Positions 47,860 through 59,808 of a stretch of 64,000 nucleotides of DNA are shown here, piece by piece. The notes under the pieces were generated by a model, which was not told the origin of the DNA, made no database searches, and saw nothing but the letters and a program-made list of their open reading frames with translations. The position numbers and the translations under genes are program-made. How positions within the stretch are numbered: the first letter of the stretch is position 1; the number at the start of each line of letters is the position of its first letter. Location of the stretch: assembly GCA_023078555.1 (NCBI GenBank), contig CM041203.1, forward strand, positions 4,171,938 through 4,235,937, in the 5' to 3' direction. This stretch comes from Ulva prolifera (lineage: Eukaryota; Chlorophyta; Ulvophyceae; Ulvales; Ulvaceae).

Positions 47860-50232
47860 CCTAAAAAAACAAAGGTAAGGCAGAAAGCGATGAGCGTATC
47901 GCCCCTGTATGGATGCAAGATCTGATGGTATATACCACGAAACAGCAACGCTTGCAACCTTGCGAGAGCTCAAATTCTACGATGTCGTGGGACCCGAAAC
48001 AGAGGAAGCCCTTGTATGATGACGGGAATACTGAAGCTGCTTCCAGGCCTTGCGGCCTTCGTCTGTGGAATGCAAGGGCATGCGGGCCCAGTTACAAGAA
48101 GTGCTGCGAACTCTGGATTCAAGCGCGCTGCCCATCATGTGCTGCCACGTGGATGCGTCATGACGATGATCATGCGCTGGGGCCGCATGAAGCCATCAAA
48201 ACCCGACCAATGAATAAGAGTGTGCAAGCATGCGACGCTTTGACTTCAATTGAGCTCGGAATTTTGGTAGCCGTCGTGTGCGGGCCGTTGAAGTGGACGA
48301 TGGATCTTCGCCGATTTCCACAAGTGTTCGAACCAGCTGCACGTTGGGGATTCGCTACGTGCATCATATCTCCATCGCTGTGTCAGTGCACAATGGATGC
48401 TAGAAAGCATTTTCCCCAGACATACGAACAGCATCGTGCCGGCCTTGCGACCGACCAGGCTCATCTCGCGAGCGATGGCTGCCGCCGAATTTCGATGAGA
48501 CATCATCACAAGACATCGTGAATGTTTGCGGGTATATAACAAGCTATGGCCACATGTTGACCCCGTTCTCTGGTCTAGGAGCGTGCATGTGCGCACGGGA
48601 TTTAAACTGATTTTAAAAGCATCACTGCTTGCGAAGGAATTCTGCTTGCACCCATGACAGCTACCATGTGGCAGTCAGTAGTCTACTGACGGCAGCACCA
48701 TAGCATTGTGTATGAGCTTGGCTGGGTACTGCACGCAGTCATTCGGGTTGCACGTTGCTCGTGTCGCCCAATGCACATGGCTGCTGTTCTGTAGCCATGC
48801 AGAAGGCACGTCAGAGGTGCAGAATGAGGCTTGACAGCTGCCAATCATGCTCTTGGAGGGCCCGTCAGTGGCTCCGGGTGTCCTGGCACTGCTGTATTGG
48901 CACACACGATTGCACGGGGATCACTGCGCGGTGGCTGGCAGGTTGGCTAGAAGTCCATTCAACAAATGGTAATGGCTCCGCACGTGCCGAGCTCCGAGCC
49001 CATTCCTGGGCGCGTTGTGGTGCATCACCATGGCGACACTACCTGTGCATGCTTTGGAAGGCGCCTTGTTCGCACTCATGTGGCAGTCATCCTGACACTG
49101 CTTGCAACTGCTAATGTACAAGAGAGCAGAGGCTTGAGATTTCCCCTCGTCTCTCAATGCTTCTTCCGTGAGGCAATGTAGTGGGCCTCCAGCTTCAGTG
49201 CTTCCAGCTAAAACCAGGGCGAGCCACGAGACAGTTGATTTAGAGCATGGAATACGAAACTCGCTCGTGCTGCGGCTAGCTAACGTGTCACAGATGATAA
49301 GCAACGCATTGCAGCAGGTTCGATTGCCTTCATGTTTCAGAAGGAAATGCGGGGTCGAGCTGAGGTATCTCAGACACATGCAGCAGAATGACACGTGTCA
49401 CTGTTGTGCTGGCACGGATGCTAGCCTGCCGTCTGTTACGTTCCATCCTGCAGCGACTTTCTATCTATTCATCTTTTCTGTCGGTATGAACATGAATGTC
49501 GCAGGCGGTCTTCGTTCAGCTCTTGCTTGCTGTGACAGAACGAGCAGATGCAGCTGCGGCAGAAGGAGCTGGTGCAGCTATGACAGAAGGAGTAAATGCA
49601 GCCCATAGTAAAAGAGACTCAAGGTGCAGTTGCTCCTAAGATGCTCTGATTCCTCCTGAAAGCACCTGGGCACTGCTGTTCAGCTCGGTTGATGAGAAGA
49701 GCGCCCACGGACTGGCTGCAAACAAGGCCATACACAGCAATGGATTGGCACGACGGACAGAATGTATGAACCTGGCATTCTCGACGCTTCTTTCCATGTG
49801 AAGGCCTACGTTCCGACGCACACATCGGACAGCACTGTCTCTATCTCCACTGCACTGACCGGCCCTTTCTTCACAGAAAGACTCATTCAGGATGTGGAAA
49901 TGCTTCAATTGGAACGAGGCTGTGTAGCTGCTGTGTATGTTTTGGCGGCGACCTCCCCGTTTTGTATTTCAGTGCCATGGGTGCTATTCGATGGCATGCA
50001 TGGCCCACAGCTAGCCACTGTAGCTGAGATTTCATCTTACGCCGCTTCCCTTGTCGCCCATCAACGCGCCAGGAAGGTCCAGTGGTATATTTCATCATGT
50101 CCTGATGGCAACCTCCATTCATTCGATCGAGGACAAGCTTGTTGTTTGGTGTGCCGGCTTGCTTCGCGAACGGCGCTTGGGGCGGGCCCGCAGCCGCAGC
50201 ATCTGCGTCAACGTGGCATACAGGCGCTAAAG
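47860..50232. other. Divergent intergenic region between kinase 2 and UTP5
   Basis: This holds the 5' sides of two divergently transcribed genes. Open frames exist on both strands (for example plus 47.9-48.5 kb and 49.7-50.2 kb), but their composition is spacer-like and no domain is recognised. The frame open upstream of the UTP5 start from 49762 is probably non-coding or UTR. Confidence 0.5.
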
Positions 50233-53200
50233 ATGGTCTTTCGCACCGAAACCGCGCTGAAAGGGCTGATCGTCAGCTTTGACGAGTCCGGTGGCCTCGT
50301 CGCAACTGTCAACACAAGCGACGGCCGCGTCAAAGTCTTCTCAACAGACACCGGCGCACTTCACGTCGACTTGACAAAAGAAGCGCGAACTAGTCGAGAT
50401 ACTGCAACTCAACTGACGTGCGGATGCTGGAGCAAGGCACGAGCCCCCGGCTGTGGCTGCTTGTGCAGCATGAGTGCTCCTGCAGTCTGATGCAGACCAC
50501 CTAATGCGCACCGTTTACATGTCATGACGTATGCCTGTCAGTCGAGTTCAATTGCCCTCATCGCGCTGGATTTTTGCTAGCCAGGCTCCCTCCAACATTC
50601 GAAATGCCTGCAGGCGAATGAGAAGCACCTGTGCATCGGCACTTCAGATGGAGCAGTCATAGCACTCGACACGTCTCGGGCGAAGAAATCATGGTCTGCG
50701 GAAGCTGCTATCCCTGGGTGCGCAAATCTTGGCTCAACAAAGCGGTCAATCTGCCTCCCCTGTTTGGTGTACCCCACACACCCGACACACCTCAACTGCC
50801 ATGCGACGTACAGGGCCGTGCAGTCATGCTGTATAGACTCGCACAACGGCGTCATGGCAACCGGGCATCAAGGCGAAGTTGTCTGCTTGAGTCCAGACGA
50901 CGGCGCTGTCAAGTGGCGCTGCACCGTCACGGGACAGCAGCTGGGCTGCTCCGCAGCAGCATCGAGAGCAGATAGGCTACTCGTTGCAAGCACATACCTC
51001 TTTGTCCTCCGAGACCAGCAAGTCGCCCTGAAGCTCTCTGGCCATACGGTTCGCTCTCTCCCCTGGGCTCCCAACCACCAAGCTCGCGTGCATACCCGCC
51101 AATGACGCGATCAATCCCATGTGTGAAGGAAACTGCATGAATGCGTGCATGATGCATGGGTTGAAGCTCGCTCCGGCGGCCAGTGTGGCTGGCAAAGCAA
51201 ACTGCATGCGGGGGCGAGGGACTGCAGGCATGCCGGCTGGCCAGGCTCACAGAAGCCCCGCATTCTGTTGATAGCGGCATCGCCTGTTGATAGTGCATTC
51301 ACAATCGATCGCGCCCGTGGCGCCAGACACACTGCGGCGGCGTGTGGGGCGTGCCTGCCCCCGGCACACCTCAGCCGCGCGAGTACAGCATCCCTTTCTG
51401 CGCCCAGACGCATGCTCACCTGCGGCTGTGTGTTCTGAGGCGATGTGGCCATGCATGCTCACCTGCGGCTGTGTACTCGGAGGCGATGTGGCCATGCATG
51501 CATCCCCCCCGGGCGGGAGAGTCGCGCCGACAGTGCGTCACCAGAGGCAGCGCCACAGCACGCCTGCCTTGCGCCACCAGTGGCCGCGATGACCATACCC
51601 AGCAAGCCAGTTCTGCTACTGAACATCCGTGTAGAGGACGCTGGAACATGTCTGAGCCGCTGCGTGTGCCCCACATGCGCACCCCTGACCCCACATGCGA
51701 ACCCTTGCTGTTGTCTGCAATTTTCCCCAGTCATCAGGCAGGTCTCCTTGCTGCATGACATGCCCTGATCGTCCCGCATCGTGTGGCCATCACTGCTGCA
51801 AGCACACGGAGTCTCCTGTGCCGACATTCTTGCACCAATGCAAATTGAACCCCCCCCCCTCCCGTGATTTACCATCACATGCATGCAGGCACCAGTGACA
51901 TGCATGGCGGTGTCCGACGACGGCGAAATCGTCATCTCCGGCGCCCGCGGCGACCGCTCCCTTGCCCTCTTCTCCTGCCGCCCAAAAGACACCGCCAAGG
52001 ACGGGGCCGCGCGCGTGCCCACCCGCAAGGCCAAGCTCAGCCTGAGTCTCCCGGAGGCGGCCGCGAGCGTCGTGTGCTGCGCGTGCTCCGCGCCGCCGCG
52101 CGACGGCGCCCGCACGAATGGCGCCGCCGCCGCGGCGAACGCCGACGCGAACGGCGAGGCGAACGGCGCTGCGGCGGAGGAGTACGTGGTCGCGGCGGTG
52201 ACGGAGGGCGGGGTGGCGCGGGTGTGGAGCTGCCGGAGAGAGGGGAAGGAGTGGCGGGGGCGGCTGCGGAGGTCGATACGAGTCGATGCGGCAGACCGCT
52301 GTGTGCTTGCCGTCGCGTTTGCAGGGCCTGAAGGTACGGCGTCGCCAAATAATTATCATTATGATCATACTTCCATGCTTTATGGAGTAAACCAAAACAA
52401 TTTACCATCACTCCCCTCTTGCTGCCAGTGTCGGCACCTGCGGCTCACTTTGTGTTGTGTGGACGCGGTTGTTGGGTGGGCGTGCTGTGCATGCTGTGGG
52501 GGCGCGGTGATGAGCGAAACCAGTGTCAGTTCTGCTACTGAACCTCCGTGTAGAGAATGCTGGAATTTGCTGAGCGCTGGCCCCGCGGCCCCATCGGGGT
52601 GGCCCACCCCTGCCTGCCTGTGGCACAAGACACCCTTACCTACGAGTCGTGAGCGTGCACTGCGGATCCTCGCAAGCCATCTGTGAATTGCGGGCTGTTT
52701 TTTTGGGGGGGGGGGTGTTTGTTGTTCAAATCTTTGCCGCAGAGGCCGCACGCTTGGCGATTCGGTGCAGGTCTCTGCCACACTCCCCTAGATAGACGTG
52801 CTACCGCGGAACAGTGATTTTCTCTATGCATGTTTGTTACTTTGTTTGCTCCACCATGTAGCCATATCTGCAGAACTGTTCCTGCATCCGTGCGGCACTG
52901 TAGCGTCTTGATCAGAGGCCGTGCGTGGGGCTGTGGTGCATGCGCATGTGTGGCTGTGATGAGCACAACCAGTGTCAGTTCTGCTACTGAACTTTCGTGT
53001 AGAGAATGCTGGAATACCTCTGAGCCCTGCGCCGCGACCCGTGGGATTGCACGCCCACCCCCACATGCTCTTACGCACGCGCGCGGCCAGCATGCCGTGC
53101 TGTGCACGCTGCGTCTCTCTGCCAGTGTCCATCATGCTCTGCAGATCGATCGCTAGCACACGGTCGTGTACACACAGAGAACCGCTCGCTCCATTCACAT

Positions 53201-56138
53201 GTGCGCAAGCCGCAACTCCATCAATGAGGACCGCCGCCGAGCATGGACCAGTGCACCAGCGCTTGTTCCTCCATGCGTGAAACCCTGCTCCTGACAGCTG
53301 TCATGCGCTCCAATTTGAGAATAACCATAGCAGGCTCGCACGCAATCTATTAAGTGGAGCTGGAAGGCTGTTGGTGCCGAGTCTGCATGATGAGGGGCAT
53401 GGCCTGCTTGGTCGCCGTGTGTATGTATGCATATTCACATGTACATTTCCGCGGCGGGCCAGTATCGGATGCTGCGGCGCTGTTGCAGTTCGCCCGAACC
53501 TCGAGTTTGGCTGCGATGTACCCGCAGTGTGTCATGTGTGGCTGTGATGAGCATAACCAGTGTCAGTTCTGCTACTGAACCTCCGTGTAGAGAATGCTGG
53601 AATACCTCTGAGCCCTGGCCATGACACGTGGGATGCCTCGCCCCACCCACACAACTGCATCGCACATGCTCCTACATATGTGTGAGGCCAACATGCCATG
53701 ATGCGAAACTTATCTCTTTCTACCACTGTCGCCTGCAGTGTCACCGCAGGCTCACATAAACGTGCACACATGTAGTTGCTAGCTCCTTTCACATGTTCGT
53801 GAGCCACACCTTACAAAAAAAACGCACTCCTATCTGCGATTCCGGCAACTGAGGCTCTCGCTGCGCGCCCGTGCTGACTGGGACTGCGCTCTTGCAGTGC
53901 TGCTCGTCGCGCACGGGCTGCCCCTGCAGCCGTGCGTGCAGAAGGTCCACGTGCCGCGCGGCGGCGAGGGGGGTGCCGCGGACGGCGGCGACGGCGACGC
54001 GGCGGAGGAGGAGGAGGTCGTGCTGGCCGCCGGGGGGGGCCTGCTGGCGCCGACGGATGTGCCGCGGAAGCAGGCGGCGCAGGGGGCCCCGGCGGTGGGG
54101 ATCGGGGCGGACAATGCGGGGCTGCCTGTAGCCACACTCAGGTGCGCCCAGAGGGACCTGCACCCAATTGCCGCGGCTCACACCCTGTCTCCAGAGGAGT
54201 GGGCATCGACTTGCCCTTGTGTTCAGATATAAGCCGATCGAACCGGCTGTATGAACATGTTTGCTCAGAACTGGTGAGTGTGCCGACGCGAGTACTTGCC
54301 GTGAATCATTCGTTTCTCGCACAGCCGCGTGGTGAGCGTTGCTCGCAAGCGACCCCTGCAGCTAGCCATGCCTCATGTGACTGGAGTCCGCCCGTACATG
54401 TCGATCGGCCTGCAATCCACGCACACACGCTCTCGTGCACAGATTGCGATCGCAATCGCATGTACGTCAAGGTCAGGTTGCATGCAGCCGGAAGCGTGCA
54501 GCCGACGCGTCCGACGCGGCGCCGAGCGGCGCAGCAGCGGCGGACGGGCACGCGATAGACGGCGCCAGGGAGGCGGAGCCGCTCGGGGTGAGGGTGGCGA
54601 AGCTCTTCCCGGAGCTGCAGGGTGGCGAGGCCTCCGGAGGGGCCGCCGCGGGGGAGCCCATCACGGCGGACTCGCTGACTGTGCTGCTGACTCAAGCCAT
54701 TCAGTCCGGAGACAAGGTGCGCCGCGATGTGTTTGTGGACAGTGGCATTGCTGTCACAGGCATGAGCGGCCTCTAGCGCGAGGGATGGTGGGCGAACAGA
54801 GCCGGAAGTGCCTCGCTGTGCATGCGGTGTGGGTACGGTGTGGAGTTGGCACAGGTAATGCATGTGTAACCGCCAGCATGGAGCACAGTTCGATGACGTT
54901 GACACTGTCACCTTTTTTACATGGTTCTGATAGTCTGGTTTGGTTCTCTGCCATACAATGGCCTGAGTCCTCGTAGGTAATGTTTCCACACATTGCGTTA
55001 CGTAAATGTAGTGGATTGCGAGCGTCGCGTAAAGGCTCACACCGCCGAACGCGCCTTGACCCCTGACTCTTGCAGGAGCTGCTGGAGCGCGTGCTGAGCT
55101 CCGGGCGGGGCGTCACCATCCCCCGCACCGTGCAGCGCCTCGCCGCCGGCCCCGCCGTCGCGTTCTTCCACGCGCTCGTCGACCGCCTGCAGCGCACGCC
55201 GGCGCGCGCCGCCGCGCTGCTGCCGTGGCTGCGCGCCGCGCTGCTCCACCACGCGGCCGCGCTGTCCGCGTCGCCGGCGGCGCAGGAGGCGGTCGCGCGG
55301 CTCGGGGGCCTTGTGCGGCGGCGGGCGGAGGCGCTGCAGCCGGTGCTCGCGCTGCGGGGACGGCTCGAGGTGCTGCTTGCGACGGCGTCGCTGCGGGACG
55401 GGGCGGGCGTGGAGGAGTTTGCGCCGCAGGTGTGTGCTGTACCACTGCCCTGCATCTTTCTTCAGAATTGTTTCTTCAGAATCACAAGCCCGCACGAAGA
55501 GGGCCCATCTCAGAGACAGTGCAGCGCCTCTGTTTTGATCAGCGGCTCATGCGATTGAGTTCTTTTCCCTGTATGGATGTGTCTGTGAGGTATGAGGCGG
55601 GCCGGTCGTGTGCAGCTGCCCTTGTGCGCAGTCCTCGATTACGTGCGCTTGAAACACAGCACAGCACACACGGCGTCGGCTGGTGCAAGTGTAGTCTCTG
55701 AGCCCCTCAGATTTGATGCCCTGTACGTCTCTGTGGTGGAGAGGTATGAGGTGGGTGGAGTGTGTCTGCGGCTGTTCTCGTATGCAGTTCTCCATCACGT
55801 GCGATTGGACACGTTCAGCGTCAGACACACGGCCGTGGCTGGTGCAGGTCCACGTGGCAGCGTCGTCGCTGAAGCCGCAGTCGCTCAAGTCAGTGCTCGA
55901 GGGCCGGAACGCCAGCGAGGACGACGCGGACGATGCGTCGGAGGGCTACCAAGTGGAGGACCCGTACAACCCCCAAGCAGGCGCGTCGTCGGAGGACGGC
56001 AGCGACGGGGGGGAGTCGGTGGATGGGGATGAAGAGGAGGAGGACTCTGACGAGGAGGAGGACAGCGGCTCAGAGGATGATGGGAGTGAGGATGGGGATG
56101 GTGGCGGGTCGGAGGGCCACATGGACGTGGATGCGTAG
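50233..56138 (+). CDS. UTP5: U3 snoRNP/SSU-processome protein UTP5 (WDR43)
   Basis: Eight exons on the plus strand: 50233-50436, 50614-50717, 50814-51048, 51889-52333, 53898-54141, 54488-54716, 55076-55429 and 55848-56138. Phases 0,2,0,1,2,0,0 all agree and give 701 aa. The N-terminal half is WD40 beta-propeller (IVSFDESGGLVATVNTSDG, HLCIGTSDGAVIALD, VMATGHQGEVVCL, VTCMAVSDDGEIVISGARG). The C-terminal part is a Utp12-type helical domain (SLTVLLTQAIQSGDKELLERVL and ALLPWLRAALLHHAAAL). It ends in a Ser/Asp/Glu-rich acidic tail, the architecture and length of WDR43/Utp5. In the nucleolus Utp5 belongs to the tUTP/UTP-A subcomplex needed for pre-18S rRNA transcription and processing. The start was chosen where GC-rich coding composition begins. 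Intron 1 seems to use a GC donor (AAG then GCACGA). Introns 3 and 4 are long and repeat-filled. Confidence 0.9.
51412..51497. repeat. 43-bp tandem duplication in UTP5 intron 3
   Basis: Two 43-bp units start at 51412 and 51455 (ATGCTCACCTGCGGCTGTGT), differing at a few bases after that word. They end with GGCGATGTGGCCATGC. Confidence 0.9.
51588..51661 (+). repeat. Intronic repeat family R2, copy 1 (UTP5 intron 3)
   Basis: The most diverged member. It shares CAGTTCTGCTACTGAAC, CCGTGTAGAG and GCTGGAA with the three copies in intron 4. Confidence 0.75.
52507..52580 (+). repeat. Intronic repeat family R2, copy 2 (UTP5 intron 4)
   Basis: About 75 bp aligned with copies 3 and 4 from GTGATGAGC through CAGTGTCAGTTCTGCTACTG and TAGAGAATGCTGGAAT. 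The 3' flank differs from the other copies. Confidence 0.85.
52956..53150 (+). repeat. Intronic repeat family R2, copy 3 (UTP5 intron 4)
   Basis: The conserved 75-bp core (52956-53030) is followed by a flank that also aligns with copy 4: CACATGCTC...TACG, CCAGCATGCCGTG, then CTCTCTGCCAGTGTC. The repeat unit is therefore longer than the core. Confidence 0.8.
53543..53740 (+). repeat. Intronic repeat family R2, copy 4 (UTP5 intron 4)
   Basis: The core 53543-53619 is nearly identical to copy 3. The flank shares CACATGCTCCTAC, CCAACATGCCATG and the CTCTTTCTACCACTGTCGC block. All four copies have the same orientation as the gene. Confidence 0.8.
55577..55847 (+). repeat. Duplicated 3' end of UTP5 intron 7, including the splice acceptor
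   Basis: Two degenerate units about 154-159 bp apart share GTATGAGG (55590 and 55744), a GTGTG-CTG-GTGCAGT stretch, ATTACGTGCG/ATCACGTGCG, and GGCTGGTGCA (55678 and 55837). The second unit ends in the acceptor used for exon 8, while the first ends GGTGCAAG. Confidence 0.75.
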
Positions 56139-57579
56139 CCTTGCATAGCGGCTGTGAAAAACAATTGATGGTTGTCAGGCAGCGTTGAGTCAGTTGTAAC
56201 CCAGTTCTGGAGGTGGGGATTTCCCAGTGGCGTGTACTCTGGCTGTCGAAGTCGTGGTGGTCACAGTCAAAACTATATTCCCTTTTCCTTCTATATAAAA
56301 CCGGTGGTCTACAGACGTGCACATGTCCACCAGGAATGAACACACTGGAAATGAAAGGGGGGAATGTTGCCGCAAAGGGACTGGCGTCTGTGATGCATGC
56401 AAAGAACCAGTACGTTGTACTCTTATTCTCCAACTGTGTTGAAATGCTCACCGACAGTGAAACCTGACCAAATTGTGCAGCAGCCTCTGCCAGGTTTGGA
56501 CAGTGCTTCACTGAGCTGGTTCACCTTGCATTGCGATCAGAGGCATTCAGTGAGCCTGGCCATGGTGTGATGCCTGTGGAGCCTTACGCGCGTGTAGTTT
56601 CCACAGGTGCTCCCCGTGGCTGTGTTTTCTTGATGGTCAGAAAAGCATGAACCATCTAGCTGTGCTGTGCATGGTTCAGCGTGCGCACAGCCCTCCTCCT
56701 GTCATCAACGAGTCTCAAACCTCTCCCAACTCCAGTGTTGCTGTTTGACACTGCCGCCGCACGGACATGGCCGTTCCCGATATTTTTCCTTTCACAGAAA
56801 TTGCTTTTACAATGCAGCAACATCAGTGTGGAAATTCCAGTCCTATGCCAATAAGACTTTGCGGATAGCATCACCCACAGACATGTTCCGGCCGTGTCAA
56901 CTATGTCAACACGCATATATACTATGCTAAGAATGCTGCTCAGCTCGGTGCGGCCTCCCCATGAGGCCAGCCGAACTCAGGCACCCAACAATAACCCCGT
57001 GTCATCGGAGCTGACGCTCGCGACGATGATGCCACGAGATGCACCGAGCGCTCGACGGCCACCAGCAGCCCGGCTGCAGCGCCGTGCGTCTGTCACGATG
57101 GCAGGGATTCACACACGCGGCGTTGCACCGGCGGCGTTGCACGTCTCGGTGTTGGCGCGCAGGATTCATGCCGCAGAAGCCCCCTTGCTCGACGTGAGCT
57201 TGAGCGGGGTTCTCATGCCGGTGGGTTCGAGTGCCGTAGGCCCGAGCGGCCCTGCGGGCCGAACGACGAGCTGCCGCGGCACCGGCGACATGAAACTCTG
57301 CACTGTAGCAGCCTAGCAGCCTCTCACAGCCCGCTCAAACGCAGCCAGCTGAGCCTGCCGAACAGCGCTGGGCTGCGGACAAAGCCGGCCCTCTGCTTGC
57401 ACCCTCGGCCAATTCCCCCGCCACAACTATATGTTCAACTTTTTAGCCTGGATTGAACCCGGAATGTGTCAGTCTGAGACGACCGGTTGAGACAGTCGAT
57501 CTCGGCTGTGGTGTCCGCCACAGCACCCCGCTAAACCTGAACGCCCCGCTAAACCTGAACGCGCACGCCGAAGCACGGC
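56139..57579. other. Convergent spacer between UTP5 and EPL1
   Basis: Holds both 3' ends. A 140-codon plus-strand frame at 56894-57316 in GC-rich sequence has no domain or homologue that I recognise and was not called as a gene. Confidence 0.5.
56195..56199 (+). terminator. Candidate TGTAA polyadenylation signal of UTP5
   Basis: TGTAA occurs 57 bp after the UTP5 stop codon. TGTAA (UGUAA) is the common poly(A) signal of volvocine and related green algae. I did not find it at a matching distance behind the other genes, so this is weak support. Confidence 0.3.
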
Positions 57580-59770
57580 CTAGATCTTGTACATCAGCCT
57601 GTGCAGGGCCTCCTGCAGCCGCAGCGCCTCCGGGTCCTTCTCCGCCGCCTCCGCGACCGACGTCAGCCCGAGGTCTGGCAGCAGGCCCTCCGCGGCCGCG
57701 AGGTCCCGCCGCGTGTCGACGTGCACGCGGCCGCCCCGGCCGATGCGTAGCGACGCCGCGCCGGCCTCGAGCAGCCGCGTCATGCGTGGCATGCTCGCGG
57801 CCGTGTTGGCTGCGCCCTTCGCGGCCGCGACGGCGTTGCGGTGCTGCCGCACGAGCAGCTGCCGCGCGTGGTCGATGATCTTCGCCTCGAGGAACGGCAT
57901 CGGCGGCTGGGGGGGCTTCGGGGGGATCGGGATGGCCACGAGGGTCTCGGGCTTGGACAGCGCGATGGCCTTCTGGCGCTTCTGGCGCTGCAGCGCGAGG
58001 CGGGCGCGCTCGCTCTGCGCCTGCGCTGGCACACGCGGGGTCGATCAGGGAGGCAACGGCAATTACAAATGCATGAGTGGTGTGGGGTGGAGGGGGCGTG
58101 GGCCGGAGGTATGGATGAGGGGTTTCTGAATGCAGGTGGCGGCTGGCGTTACCGCCTGCTGCTTACACATTCCACAGGCCTGTCATGCATTGATACTGGA
58201 CGGTGGCAGTGCCGGTGGTGCCATGCAGCAGCAGTGGACACCTGTCTAGATGCACTGGGGTACGGCTGCTGACCAGCCAGAGTGGTGGTCCGCGCGGTGC
58301 TGTTTCATTTGGCGCCCGGATCCGCCATGCAGAATGAGATGTCGCAAGCTCAGCAGCTGCCGCAGCGCACCCGCCACTGTGGCCGGGTGAGCAGTGAGAC
58401 ACGGCCCTTATCACCGATACCGCAGCTTGCCTGTGCCTACCACTCGACACCATGCGATGCGTCTGTTTGCACCGATCGCCACATGGCACTCGGGATGACG
58501 AGGGCGACTCAACAGGCTGATAGCAACAAAAGGAGGGTGTTTTATGTGTAAGGTCAGACAAGCCGGAGCGCACTTCTATCGGCGGCCCCATGGCGGCGTG
58601 CTTCATGCCGCGGTTCCGCAGGCGGTCGCCCTGCTTGGGCAGCGTGACGGGGTCAAACGCGCGCTGCGCTTTGCTGCCGGCCTTGTGCGCCGCCGCCAGC
58701 CGCCGCTCGAGCTCCTCCGGCGCGACCGAGCGGTCGCGCAGCGCGCGCAGCAGCTGGAACTGCCCGATGTCCACGTTCAGATTCTGCACGGCGGGTCACG
58801 CGAGTCAGCACCTGCCGCAGCGGAGCCGCGGCCACTCAGAGCGCAACTCAGCTGCACCGCGGGTCCGCCAGCTGAGCGGCGACGCAACTGCTGTCCTGCC
58901 CACCCGTGCCGCGTATCACCCACAGCGCGTGCGGCAGACGAATTGCATCGCAGACGGCGAACGTCGCTGCTACATGCACCTGGCGGGACCCTGGTTCGCT
59001 AGCAGGGCAAGGTCACTCGTCAGGCCGGCCCTCAGTTCCTAGGTGCGGCGGGGTGCAAGGCCACGTCCCGTTTCCCGGGGGGATTACATAGAAGCGAATC
59101 AGCACAGAAACACCAAAAGAAACGATATGGCAGAGGCACACCTGTCTGCACAGAACCTCACACCGGTGACAAGGACGCACAAGGGGGGGGGGGGGGGGGG
59201 GGGGGGGAGGGGGCGCACGTTGACGCGGGTTTTCTTGGCCTCGCGCTCGCGCACCGACTCCGCGAGGCGCAGCGCGCTCACAACGTTGTGGCGCACGGCG
59301 CGCAGCTTCTCGAGGGACTCCTCCTGCGTCTCCCGCCGCCTCCGCGTCAGCGGCTTGTTGGGCTTCATGCGCTGCCGGAAGACATGGTGCGGGTTGTTGT
59401 CCGAGTCCGGAGTCGGTGCCTGCGTGTCACGTCTGCTGTAATGAATTCTCTCATCACTGCTCACTGCTCAAGTCAAGCGGGGCCGGGGCAAGGGGGGGGG
59501 GGGACCCCATAGCGGTTGGTGTCCACAAGCGTTGCCGCCGCTGGCTCATGGATCATTCACATGCACCGGAGAGCAACGGCCAGCCTGGTCAACACATGCG
59601 CCGCTCGCGTGGCTGCGGCGTGTGGGCCATCACACAACATACTGCCAAACTGCCAAACTGGTGTGAGGCAAGCCAAACTCCACAAGGCAGCCGTGCGGAT
59701 GAGCGGGTGGGAGAGATGACATCCCGACTGTATGTGTGTTGCAGTGGCTGTGTGTGCAGTGGCAGGGGAA

Positions 59771-59808
<38 letters not shown>

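Noticed and set aside
49762-50232. Upstream in-frame extension of UTP5 from ATG 49762
   Set aside because: The extension has spacer-like composition and no match to WDR43. Coding character begins at the ATG at 50233.
57190-57270. GGTTCGAGTGCC word considered as a tRNA T-loop
   Set aside because: No matching acceptor, D and anticodon stems could be folded at the right spacing.
56894-57316. 140-codon plus-strand frame in the UTP5-EPL1 spacer
   Set aside because: It is GC-rich but has no recognisable domain or splice partners. It may be UTR or chance.
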